DNA from: Bacteroidota bacterium
Lineage (GTDB): Bacteria; Bacteroidota; Rhodothermia; Rhodothermales; Bin80
Reading direction: 5' to 3'
DNA: 64,000 bases
Assembly (NCBI GenBank): GCA_026709335.1
Contig: JAPOTE010000087.1
Location: forward strand, 1-64,000
Part shown: positions 38,711-47,419 of the stretch, piece by piece
How positions within the stretch are numbered: position 1 is the stretch's first letter
Layout of the letters: every line of letters begins with the position of its first letter
The notes under the pieces: model-generated
Seen by the model: the letters and a program-made list of their open reading frames with translations, nothing else
The model's database searches: none
Told to the model about the DNA's origin: nothing
Made by a program: the position numbers and the translations under genes

Positions 38711-39556
38711 TCAGGAACGTGACCGGGAGCGTAGCAGAGGAGAATTCCAGTCGTCCTCACTTTCCTCTACCCCAAATACTGACTCAATCTGAGAAACAGA
38801 AGCCTCTGTCTCCTCCACTTCGGAGAGCAGAACATCAAGTTGGTAGGTGATTTCTTCTGGATTATTTAAGGTCAGTGACTGTTCATGGATATATTTGACA
38901 ACGTCTTCAATCGTGGCTACCTGTGCTTCAATCATTTCCAGCTGCTCCTTACTTTGCTTGAAGCGCTGTAAACGTTGCTCCAGTACTTTTAATCTCCTGA
39001 CCTTGATTTTACGGATCGGCTCAGAAGCATGCTTTAACTCCGTCTCAACGGCCGCGATCGCCGTGATAAGTTCTTGCTCATGTTTTCGCTGTCCAAACGC
39101 AGTATACCGTTCCTGCTGAAACATGAGTTTCAGGCAGGAATTCATAAGATCTTCAATCTTCGTTGTGTGGCTTTCAAGAATCCCCTGTGAGGCATAGCTG
39201 AATTTACGATAGTTGGCCTGAACATCCTTCTCCAGATCTCTGAGTCGAACATAACGGCGTTGGTTCACACGGTTGAGTTGCCGATACATTTCGCGCTGTG
39301 AGGGTGGTTTTGCCGCAACGGCGGCATGCTTTGCACGGATAATATTCCGAAATCGCCGTTGACGAGGTAGATACCCCAGAATCAATAACTCAAAAGCAAC
39401 AGTGAGGGTTAAGAGGGATTGAAATAGTGTATTTCCCAACTCCCCAAGTCCGACAAATCCTAACCCAAGAGCAACTCCGATCCCGACTGTAAGAAATGAA
39501 AGGTTCCAAGGATGCAGAAATGCTTCACGGGTGTAATTAATATCACCGTCTTTCAT
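38711..39556 (-). CDS. Membrane-anchored coiled-coil protein of the pspA operon
   Basis: A 281-residue protein I cannot assign to a named family. Two hydrophobic helices near the N-terminus (FLTVGIGVALGLGFVGLG and LFQSLLTLTVAFELLILGYLP) are followed by a long charged coiled coil (about 75-260) rich in Glu, Lys, Arg and Gln. The architecture suits a membrane partner for PspA or a scaffold. Its start overlaps the preceding 117-residue gene by four bases and its stop abuts the CorC gene, so it is part of one polycistronic unit. Function is inferred from context only. Confidence 0.72.
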   Translation of the reverse strand: MKDGDINYTREAFLHPWNLSFLTVGIGVALGLGFVGLGELGNTLFQSLLTLTVAFELLILGYLPRQRRFRNIIRAKHAAVAAKPPSQREMYRQLNRVNQRRYVRLRDLEKDVQANYRKFSYASQGILESHTTKIEDLMNSCLKLMFQQERYTAFGQRKHEQELITAIAAVETELKHASEPIRKIKVRRLKVLEQRLQRFKQSKEQLEMIEAQVATIEDVVKYIHEQSLTLNNPEEITYQLDVLLSEVEETEASVSQIESVFGVEESEDDWNSPLLRSRSRS

Positions 39557-39906
39557 AGATCTTTCTCCGAGGCATCGGACTTAAGTTGGCGACCAATGGT
39601 TTTTGCGGGAGGGGATGCCGTTGCTTGGGTTGAATTTTCAACAGGAGCGGCACATTTCTCTGTGGGGGCCTTCTGCTCCAACGCAATGTCCATGCGGGCC
39701 TCATTTAGTGCGGTTTCAGTATTGAGGCGCGCAGTGAATTCATCCAAAGGATTGGCAGCATCCTCCAAGGCGTCAACCATGCTACCCAGCGCGCGATTGA
39801 CTGCTTGTCTTTTGCTGGCAGCCTTAAGTGTGTGCTGGATTTGTTTGCGCTCCCGGAACTCTTTGATGTATTTTTCTTTTAGGCGTGCGCGTTCCTTTTC
39901 AGGCAT
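39553..39906 (-). CDS. Small PspA-tail-like satellite protein
   Basis: A 117-residue hydrophilic protein with a basic N-terminal helix (KERARLKEKYIKEFRERKQI). From about residue 40 it resembles the C-terminal part of the PspA-like protein encoded just upstream: MVDALEDAANPLDEFTARL and ETALNEARMDIALE line up with NVADALEKF ... DEMIQRL and ETARNEARIEVALD, and both proteins end in a KT(M/I)GR motif plus a short charged tail. It begins 2 bases after the pspA stop and overlaps the next gene. Likely a partner of, or duplicate derived from, the PspA tail; no known family recognised. Confidence 0.68.
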   Translation of the reverse strand: MPEKERARLKEKYIKEFRERKQIQHTLKAASKRQAVNRALGSMVDALEDAANPLDEFTARLNTETALNEARMDIALEQKAPTEKCAAPVENSTQATASPPAKTIGRQLKSDASEKDL

Positions 39907-39908
39907 CT

Positions 39909-40667
39909 TTACTGTTCCTTCTTACGTGCGCGCCCCATGGTCTTATCTTCGGTTTCTGTCTCCTCTGAAGAGATACGGGAAGATTCCTCGTTTGATTCAG
40001 TAAGCCCCATTTCAAGTTTCATCTGATTGACCAGTTCTGATGCACGCATATCTTCGGCTTCTTCATCCAGTCGGATTGACTGAACATCCACGGAATCGAG
40101 TGCTACCTCAATCCGTGCTTCATTTCGAGCGGTTTCTTCATCGAGGCGTTGGATCATCTCATCATGCGTTTGATCAATTCCGCCGACCTCAAATTTTTCA
40201 AGTGCGTCTGCTACATTTGACTGCCATTTTGCACGTTCACTTGCGCGCAGTGCTTCCTGAGCGGCGTCAATTTTTCTTTGTCGTTCACGCATAAACGCTT
40301 TCTTGACCTGCTGTGCTTTATCATAAGCAGCAGTAGCGTGTGCAAGCTGTTCATTAGTTTTTTCGAGATTTTCCTGGGCGGTCTCAAATCGAACAGCGTG
40401 TTGTCGTGCAATATCGTCACGCCCGTTCTGAATGGCTGACTTGATTTTTGACCGCAAGGTCTGTACCTCAGACTGCAGGCGCTTTGATTCTTTCTGGAGA
40501 AGGATCACATTGGCTTTTACGGTTGCGATGTTTTCATTCATTTTGGGAACTTGATCATTCAGTTCCCGAATATTCTGTTCAAGAATCAGCCTGGGGTTTT
40601 CCAAGGACGAAATAGCGCCCCCAAAAATTGAACGAATTGCGCGTTTAAATCGTGTCCAGAGAGACAT
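39909..40667 (-). CDS. pspA: PspA/IM30 family protein
   Basis: A 252-residue peripheral membrane coiled-coil protein of the PspA/IM30/Vipp1 (bacterial ESCRT-III-like) family, which maintains inner-membrane integrity. The amphipathic N-terminal helix MSLWTRFKRAIRSIFGGAIS and LENPRLILEQNIRELNDQVPKMNENIA are recognisable, followed by long helices. The last 60 residues are acidic and end in DKTMGRARKKEQ. It is first in the operon pspA-satellite-coiled coil-corC. The usual regulators pspF, pspB and pspC are not present. It is less similar to Proteobacterial PspA than to the general PspA/IM30 fold. Confidence 0.85.
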   Translation of the reverse strand: MSLWTRFKRAIRSIFGGAISSLENPRLILEQNIRELNDQVPKMNENIATVKANVILLQKESKRLQSEVQTLRSKIKSAIQNGRDDIARQHAVRFETAQENLEKTNEQLAHATAAYDKAQQVKKAFMRERQRKIDAAQEALRASERAKWQSNVADALEKFEVGGIDQTHDEMIQRLDEETARNEARIEVALDSVDVQSIRLDEEAEDMRASELVNQMKLEMGLTESNEESSRISSEETETEDKTMGRARKKEQ

Positions 40668-40732
40668 GGTAAGATGAGTAAGCTAAACGGAATATACCGG
40701 TTCTAGAGAAAAGAAACCAGAGAAGTCAGGGG

Positions 40733-42067
40733 TTAAGAATTGGATTCCCATCCTTCCACAGTGAGTCGTTCTAATAAAATTTGCGGTTTTTTGGATTTTT
40801 TAGAAGAGAACTTGTATGCATTGATGACGCGATTCTCGAACACTTCAATTTGGTCAGTTTTTCGAGTAAACAGGCTAACCAAGGGGAGGCCGGGAATGGC
40901 TCTTTCGCCTGGACGTAAGTGAAGAACAATTCCCGCTTCATCATCAATTTTGTCTTCTATAACGATACGGCCGCCCCCCATGGAATTCGTAATTTCACCA
41001 ATTGCGAGCGCGTCTATCTCGGTGACGTAGCCACTGACATCAAGGGGAACCGTTACGGTGTAAGGTTCTATTGAACGCATGCGAAGTGAAGGATCATGGA
41101 TCATCGCGGGATTTCCTCCCTGAGTTTCAACGATTTTGGCCAGGCGATCGAGTCCACGGCCGGAGTTAATCGCATTTTGAGCCATTTCTTGGCCTTCCTC
41201 CGGTGAATCAGCCAAGCCTCCAAGAGCAATCATCTCACCGCTTAATTTGAGCGATAGATCCATTATATCATTGGGACCTTCGCCACGGAGGCATTCAATG
41301 GCTTCTTCAACTTCAAGCCAGTTTCCGATTGCCCGTCCCAAAGGTGCATTCATATCGGTAAGCCATGCAATCGTAGGCATATCAAAGTGTTCGCCAACTT
41401 CTACGAGGGCTTCAGCAAGTTGGCGAGCATTTTCCCGGGTTTTCATAAAAGCACCACAGCCGGATTTCACATCAAGCACAAGGCCGTCCAGTCCCTCAGC
41501 CAGTTTTTTGCTCAGGATGGAAGCAGTGATGAAAGGGATAAAATCAACGTTTGCTGTAACATCCCTCAGAGAATATATCTGTTGATCTGCCGGTGCAATC
41601 TCTTTTGATGCTCCAATCATCGCAACTCCAAAGTCGCAAATTTGCCGGGTCACATCGGCGATGTTCAGGTTCGTGCGGACACCCGGAATAGATTCCAGTT
41701 TATCAAGCGTACCTCCTGTGTGTCCCAGGCTACGTCCGGAAACCATGGGAACACAGACCCCACACGAAGCAACAAGAGGAGCGAGAATCAATGAAACCTT
41801 ATCCCCGACACCGCCCGTCGAATGTTTGTCTACAATAGGTCCAGGTGCTCCGGGGAAACGCAGAATGCTTCCCGAATTGAGCATATAACGGGTCAGACTG
41901 ATCGTCTCGTTCAGATTCATTCCGCGTAACTGTGCAGCCATTAGAAACGCGGACATCTGATAATCGGGTATACGTTGCACCGTATAACCTTCGATTAGGT
42001 ACTGGATTTCACTGCGTGACAATTCCCCTCCATCACGCTTTTTTTTAATTATGTGGATTGCATCCAT
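40733..42067 (-). CDS. deoA: Thymidine/pyrimidine-nucleoside phosphorylase
   Basis: A 444-residue salvage enzyme that splits thymidine or uridine with phosphate. MDAIHIIKKKRDGGELSRSEI is the typical opening, followed by the phosphate-binding KHSTGGVGDKVSLILAPLVA, MVSGRSLGHTGGTLDKLESIPG, and LDVKSGCGAFMKT. The C-terminal alpha/beta domain contains GGGRIVIEDKIDDEAGIVL and LRPGERAIPGLPLVSLFTR. The deoA and pdp subgroups are hard to separate; the length fits either. It may be expressed with the upstream L31 gene, 94 bases away. Confidence 0.9.
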   Translation of the reverse strand: MDAIHIIKKKRDGGELSRSEIQYLIEGYTVQRIPDYQMSAFLMAAQLRGMNLNETISLTRYMLNSGSILRFPGAPGPIVDKHSTGGVGDKVSLILAPLVASCGVCVPMVSGRSLGHTGGTLDKLESIPGVRTNLNIADVTRQICDFGVAMIGASKEIAPADQQIYSLRDVTANVDFIPFITASILSKKLAEGLDGLVLDVKSGCGAFMKTRENARQLAEALVEVGEHFDMPTIAWLTDMNAPLGRAIGNWLEVEEAIECLRGEGPNDIMDLSLKLSGEMIALGGLADSPEEGQEMAQNAINSGRGLDRLAKIVETQGGNPAMIHDPSLRMRSIEPYTVTVPLDVSGYVTEIDALAIGEITNSMGGGRIVIEDKIDDEAGIVLHLRPGERAIPGLPLVSLFTRKTDQIEVFENRVINAYKFSSKKSKKPQILLERLTVEGWESNS

Positions 42068-42160
42068 TTCTGTGCAATGTTCGCAATGAGGGGTCGGCTA
42101 TAGTTTCGTCCAGATTTTGAGGGGATATCGGACACGCGAAGAATACAGTGAATGATTGAT

Positions 42161-42370
42161 TCACTTTGTCTTTCCATACCTGCGACGGAATTTTTCAACA
42201 CGACCGGCAGTATCCACATACTGACGACGTCCTGTATAGAACGGGTGATTCGTGCTGTCAACATCTGAAACATACTCGTCAGATGGCATGGTCGAGCGTG
42301 TTTCAAACTCTGTCCCGTCTGCAAGGCGAACCTTGAGTGGACTATAATTTGGATGAATTCCTTTTTTCAT
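42161..42370 (-). CDS. rpmE: 50S ribosomal protein L31, cysteine-less variant
   Basis: A 69-residue large-subunit ribosomal protein. [27 protein letters not shown] and the end [27 protein letters not shown] are type-A L31 landmarks. The four zinc-binding cysteines of the C+ form (CxxG... and CxxCHPFYTG) are replaced, so this is a zinc-free C- copy. Many bacteria use the zinc-free form when zinc is scarce; whether a C+ copy exists elsewhere cannot be told from this window. Confidence 0.93.
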   Translation of the reverse strand: MKKGIHPNYSPLKVRLADGTEFETRSTMPSDEYVSDVDSTNHPFYTGRRQYVDTAGRVEKFRRRYGKTK

Positions 42371-42401
42371 AACACATCAGGTATACAACGATATTGGAAG
42401 T

Positions 42402-44501
42402 TCAATTGAGTTGTTCTGTTTGAGTTCCATTTTTGAGCAGCCTTTCAGTGCGAGCGATTGTATCTCGAAGCATTGCAGCTCTCTCAAACTCCATCTTCTC
42501 GGCAGCTTCAAGCATTTCGGAATTCATCTTTTTGATTAAATCGATTTTTTCTTCGTCGGTGAGCAGCTTGATCAGGGGATCTTCAAAATCTTTTGATTCG
42601 TCTGGAATTTCTGTCAGTTGCTTGGATGAGGGCTCGCCGCCAGGCTCTCGTTGTTCTGCAACTACGGTTCCGCGAAGTATATCAGTTCGATCCTTGCGTA
42701 CGGTCTCAGGGGTAATCCCATGTTCTTCATTGTATGCAATCTGTTTTGTACGGCGGCGTTGGGTTTCATCCAGCATCCGTTGCATACTCCCGGTAATTTT
42801 GTCTGCGTACAGAATGATTTTGCTGTTAATATTTCGAGCGGCGCGCCCGGCTGTCTGAATCAATGCGCGATCACTTCGGAGGAACCCTTCTTTGTCTGCA
42901 TCAATGATTGCAACAAGAGACACCTCCGGTAAATCAAGTCCTTCGCGGAGCAGGTTGACGCCAACGAGCACGTCGAACGTGCCAAGCCTGAGATCACGTA
43001 GTAATTCAACTCTGGTTAAAGCATCAATGTCAGAATGCAGGTACCTGACCCGAATTCCAAATGATTCCAGATAGTTTGTCAAATCTTCCGACATACGTTT
43101 TGTAAGCGTTGTAACCAGGGTCCGCTCATTGCGGGAGTTCACTTCGCGGACCTCTTCTAGCAGGTCATCAATCTGGTTTTTGCTTGGTCGTATCACCACA
43201 GGTGGATCGGGGATACCGGTGGGGCGAATGACTTGCTCAACCAATTCGCCTTCGGATTTCATCAATTCATAGTCACTTGGGGTAGCGCTCAGGTAGATTG
43301 TATGTCGCTGCCTTATTTCGTACTCATCAAAAGTCATTGGTCGATTGTCAAGAGCAGATGGTAGCCGGAAGCCATGTTCAACCAGGGTGAGCTTGCGGGC
43401 CCGGTCCCCGTTATACATGGCACGTACCTGCGGAATGGTTGCATGACTTTCATCGACGATCAGAAGAAAATCATCCGGAAAGTAATCCATGAGGCAGTAT
43501 GGGCGCTGCCCCTCTTCAAGTCCGCTCATGTGGCGGCTGTAATTTTCAATTCCGGAACAATATCCAAGTTCACGGATCATTTCGAGATCAAAGAGGGTGC
43601 GCTGTTCCAGTCGCTGAGCTTCCAGCAGTTTTTTATTCTGTCGGAGCACGGCTAAGCGCCATTGAAGTTCTTCTTCAATGGCTGCAATGGCGCGATCAAT
43701 CTGCTTTTGTGGTGTTACGAAAATACGAGCAGGATAAATGGTGAAGGTTCCATGTTCATGGTAAACCGTTGCTCCTGTGAGGGGATCAATTACTGTGATC
43801 TCCTCAATCTCGTTTCCCCAGAAAAGGATACGGAAAGCGATGTCGTCCGAAGATGTGGGGAAAATGTCAACCGTGTCGCCGCGTACGCGGAAGGTTCCGG
43901 GTTGCAACTCGGTATCGTTGCGTTGATAGAAGATGTCAATCAGTTTCAGCAACAGATCATTTCGGTCGATTTTCTGACCGCATGAAAGCTGGACAATTTG
44001 GGAGAGATATTCCTGCGGGGATCCCAGGCCGTAGATACAGGAAACGCTTGCGACAACAATCACATCTGAACGCCCCGAGACCAGAGCGCTGGTTGCTCGG
44101 AGCCGAAGCCGATCAATGCGGTCATTGATGGAGAGATCCTTTTCGATGTAGGTATCGCTTTGAACGATGTAAGCTTCGGGCTGGTAATAATCGTAGTAAG
44201 AAATAAAAAACTCAACTGCATTGTTAGGGAAAAACTGACGAAATTCCGCGTAAAGCTGAGCGGCAAGCGTTTTATTGTGGCTCATGACAAGCGTTGGCTT
44301 GCCAAGATTCTGGATGACATTGCTGATGGTGAATGTTTTACCAGATCCTGTCACACCGAGCAATGTCTGATGAGCTTTCCCCTGTTGAACTCCTTCGGTC
44401 AGGGATTTAATCGCATCTGGCTGATCTCCAAATGGTTTGAATGGAGCACAGAGTTCAAATTTGTGCTCCTCAGGTTTGTGCTGTAGAGGCGAGTCAGACA
44501 T
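42402..44501 (-). CDS. uvrB: UvrABC system protein B
   Basis: UvrB is the damage-verifying helicase-like subunit of nucleotide excision repair. I choose the ATG at 44501 ([20 protein letters not shown]), 16 residues after the first possible start at 44549, because homologues begin close to this point; neither start has a clear Shine-Dalgarno. Visible are Walker [16 protein letters not shown], the beta-hairpin region [21 protein letters not shown], the DEAD-box-like [18 protein letters not shown], helicase motifs V and VI ([25 protein letters not shown]), and the C-terminal UVR motif [27 protein letters not shown] that binds UvrC. Confidence 0.96.
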   Translation of the reverse strand: MSDSPLQHKPEEHKFELCAPFKPFGDQPDAIKSLTEGVQQGKAHQTLLGVTGSGKTFTISNVIQNLGKPTLVMSHNKTLAAQLYAEFRQFFPNNAVEFFISYYDYYQPEAYIVQSDTYIEKDLSINDRIDRLRLRATSALVSGRSDVIVVASVSCIYGLGSPQEYLSQIVQLSCGQKIDRNDLLLKLIDIFYQRNDTELQPGTFRVRGDTVDIFPTSSDDIAFRILFWGNEIEEITVIDPLTGATVYHEHGTFTIYPARIFVTPQKQIDRAIAAIEEELQWRLAVLRQNKKLLEAQRLEQRTLFDLEMIRELGYCSGIENYSRHMSGLEEGQRPYCLMDYFPDDFLLIVDESHATIPQVRAMYNGDRARKLTLVEHGFRLPSALDNRPMTFDEYEIRQRHTIYLSATPSDYELMKSEGELVEQVIRPTGIPDPPVVIRPSKNQIDDLLEEVREVNSRNERTLVTTLTKRMSEDLTNYLESFGIRVRYLHSDIDALTRVELLRDLRLGTFDVLVGVNLLREGLDLPEVSLVAIIDADKEGFLRSDRALIQTAGRAARNINSKIILYADKITGSMQRMLDETQRRRTKQIAYNEEHGITPETVRKDRTDILRGTVVAEQREPGGEPSSKQLTEIPDESKDFEDPLIKLLTDEEKIDLIKKMNSEMLEAAEKMEFERAAMLRDTIARTERLLKNGTQTEQLN

Positions 44502-45520
44502 TCGGGAAGTAAACTGAAATTGGAGCGAATTGTTGTGGTCAACGAACACGAAAATTCGAGGCGTAATCTTTCATCAAAGAGTGTCTATCCCGAACGGTTG
44601 ATGGATCTCGTGATTCCTCATTTGTAGAGATTATCGACCTCTCAGTCATTTTTATATCACTACGAGATGGCAAACTTGGGTTGTCAGAGATCATCCCCCA
44701 ACTCGTCTGGTGTCTTTGGATACTGTTGAAATATTGATGAAGCCATGCAAATACTCAATCACTTAACGATCCTAATCTCAGAGCTGTTTATCAACCTGCT
44801 GGACAGGATACGGCATGAATATTGCAGGGCCTATCACCAGATCAGTGAAGTATTACCTAGACAGAGAGAATTCTCGAACATTCAAATCCAATCCAAAGAT
44901 CTAGCCCGCTTAAAAATGGAAGCCTCAGTTTTTCCAGAGACCCATTCTCAAAGCTCTGTACGAAAGGCAGCCATTGAGACTAGGGTCTGCGTTGCCTTCT
45001 GTAGTCAATACACACGAAAACGATTAAAATGGGTATGGGTACAGAGCCTGCAAACATATTTGGAAATCACCTCCACATGTGTGATACTAAAGCAAGTGAG
45101 AACTGTCGGAGCTTCTTCAATGATGCATAGAGGAATATGATTTTCCACTTCGAGATCCGTATGGTTCTTTTATGGAGGACGCATGAATTATAATCAGTTG
45201 TTGTTTGCTGGAACGTATTCATGGTTTGGTATTACCAATTCCAACGGGAGAGCGTTGATCTTTAATCGAGGCTTGGGGCAGAATGGTGCGGAGCAGTGTC
45301 AGTCATGAAAAAAGATGTTTTTCGGATCACTGAAGCGGTCAATCAGTTGGACTCGATTTGCGGGACGCTCGTGATCATCACTGGGGAAAATAATGTCGGA
45401 GTAAGGATGATGATTGAATGGGATCGGGGCTGATGATCGCGAAATTGAGAACATCCTGACAGGATGACATTTTCATGTAAACGAGTGGGTTAATAATTAT
45501 TTTTTTACAAGGCTTTTAGC
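44502..45520 (+). other. Gene-poor kilobase upstream of the FG-GAP genes
   Basis: About 1 kb with no gene I can defend. A 131-codon frame at 44745-45140 has unusual Arg/Lys/Tyr/Cys-rich composition and no recognised motif. Two overlapping short frames at 45183-45308 and 45305-45433 (41 and 42 codons, joined by an ATGA overlap, the first preceded by a ggagg at about 45174) are the only hint of coding. The region probably contains the uvrB promoter (reading left) and the promoter of the next gene (reading right). Confidence 0.4.
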
Positions 45521-47404
45521 ATGTTACGATTTCTGGTATGCGGGCTGTGTGCCTTTGTATTTTTTGTTGCATCTTTGGATGCGCAGCCATTCACATTTTC
45601 GTCAATCAGGCCCATTTCGTTAAATGAAATTGAGCATGGTCAGATTCTGTATGCCGATCTGGATCGAGATGGCATATTCGATTTGTTTGGAACAGGAAAC
45701 TCCGAGAACCTAGCTCCATTTGTACCGAGAACCTATATCGCATTAAGCCAGGAGCCCTACTTCTTTTCTGATGGAAGTGAGGGGCTGAGATTCTCCGAGC
45801 GGGCTCTGGGCCAGGGACTCTGGCAGAGTTCTATGGCAATGACTGATTTTAACAGAGATGGCCTTATTGATATTGTTGTTTCCGGTAGAATTCATAATGG
45901 ATCAAATTTTGATACGAGGCCACTTCAGGGAGTAACATATCTGTATCAAGGTGGTTCTTCAACTTCCTTCAGGGCCGTCTCTTCAAATCTCTTGGGCGTT
46001 TATGGGGGACGGGTCAGTGCTGCTGATATAGATGGGGATGGAGATGAGGATTTACTGATTATGGGTTTGCGTAACCCCGAAGAAATTGTTGCCTCGTTTT
46101 ATTACAATGTTGGAGGTACGTTTGAACCAGTGATTTTTCCATTTGAACCACTCGCAATGGGAGACGTCGAGTGGGCCGACATTGATAACGACGGTGATCT
46201 TGATTTGGCTATCTCAGGAGTATCCAGTACGGGGGCGTTCAGGACGAAGCTATATCGTAACAATGGACGGGGAGATTTCTCGGAGTACGCCTCTAGCCTT
46301 CCGGGGCTTGCCTTCTCCGCAATGGATTGGGGAGACTACGACAACGATGGCGATTTGGATTTAGCACTAAGTGGTGGACAATTTCATGGTACGAAGTACT
46401 TTGAGCCTGTCGTTCAGATTTGGCGCAATGATAGTGGGCGCCTCGTAGATTCCGGTATTCAATTGGCTTCTGTGATGCATGGTGATTTGGCATGGGGGGA
46501 TTATGACAGCGATGGAGGCCTGGATTTAGTCGTAGTTGGTAGAACAGGGCTACGGAATGAACGATCAGGCTTGATTTATCGGAACGAGGAGGGAAATCTG
46601 ATTCCTCGAATTTCTATATCTGGAGCGGCCGCTTCCAATGCTATATGGGGGGATTACGATGGAGATAATGATCTGGATATGATGATTGCAGGGAGTAATG
46701 TGAGTGCCAATCCATTGATGCGGATTTATCGAAATAATGCACCAATTGTGAATTCGGCTCCTGATGCTCCTACGAACCTTGAAGCGAAAGAAAGTGGTGG
46801 TGTCATTACACTTACCTGGCAAGAGGCAGGAGATCAGGAGACAGCTTCGGCCTCGTTGAGTTATAATCTTCGGATTGGAACAGTGTCGGGGAAGGATGAC
46901 GTGATGTCTTCATACAGTGATCCAGTTACGGGACACCGATTTCGCTCCGGGAGGGGGAATGCAGGACTACAGTCATCCTGGAAATTATATAAGCTGCCAG
47001 CAGGAGACTACTACTGGAGCGTGCAGGCAATCGACCAAAGTTCCATAGCCTCAGAGTGGTCTGTAGAGGGGCAATTTAGCACTTCGGGCGGTGGAAAATT
47101 GACCAGTGTAGAAGAATTTCCGTTACACGCTACCACACTTGATGCAGGATATCCGAATCCTTTTCGTGAGGCGGTCACACTTCCGTTTACGCTGGAGGAC
47201 CGGGCACTTGTTGAAATCTCCATTTACAACGTACTTGGAGGCCTTGTAAAGCAGTTGATTCACGCACCTCTTACACAGGGCAATCATCAGGTCCAGTGGG
47301 CAGGAACAGATGAGACGGGAGCTCCCGTGGCTCCAGGACTCTACCTGGCACGGATGAATGCAGGAAGTACACCCCATGTACAACGTATCACCTTGATCCG
47401 TTAA
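45521..47404 (+). CDS. Secreted FG-GAP/VCBS repeat protein with fibronectin-like domain and T9SS sorting domain
   Basis: A 627-residue secreted protein. After the signal peptide (FLVCGLCAFVFFVASLDAQ) come repeated Asp-rich loops of the FG-GAP/VCBS type (DIDGDGDEDLLIMG, DIDNDGDLDLAISG, DYDNDGDLDLALSG, DYDGDNDLDMMIAG), predicted to fold as a calcium-binding beta-propeller. A fibronectin III-like domain (PDAPTNLEAKESGGVITLTW) and a Por sorting domain (LDAGYPNPFREAVTLPFTL ... APGLYLARM) follow. It likely sits on the cell surface after type IX secretion. It is the first of two tandem paralogues, 15 bases apart. Confidence 0.85.
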   Translation: MLRFLVCGLCAFVFFVASLDAQPFTFSSIRPISLNEIEHGQILYADLDRDGIFDLFGTGNSENLAPFVPRTYIALSQEPYFFSDGSEGLRFSERALGQGLWQSSMAMTDFNRDGLIDIVVSGRIHNGSNFDTRPLQGVTYLYQGGSSTSFRAVSSNLLGVYGGRVSAADIDGDGDEDLLIMGLRNPEEIVASFYYNVGGTFEPVIFPFEPLAMGDVEWADIDNDGDLDLAISGVSSTGAFRTKLYRNNGRGDFSEYASSLPGLAFSAMDWGDYDNDGDLDLALSGGQFHGTKYFEPVVQIWRNDSGRLVDSGIQLASVMHGDLAWGDYDSDGGLDLVVVGRTGLRNERSGLIYRNEEGNLIPRISISGAAASNAIWGDYDGDNDLDMMIAGSNVSANPLMRIYRNNAPIVNSAPDAPTNLEAKESGGVITLTWQEAGDQETASASLSYNLRIGTVSGKDDVMSSYSDPVTGHRFRSGRGNAGLQSSWKLYKLPAGDYYWSVQAIDQSSIASEWSVEGQFSTSGGGKLTSVEEFPLHATTLDAGYPNPFREAVTLPFTLEDRALVEISIYNVLGGLVKQLIHAPLTQGNHQVQWAGTDETGAPVAPGLYLARMNAGSTPHVQRITLIR

Positions 47405-47419
47405 AACTTCTGATTATAC

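Noticed and set aside
44745-45140. 131-codon plus-strand frame
   Set aside because: No motif is recognised, the composition is odd, and no ribosome binding site is visible, so it is not supported as a gene.
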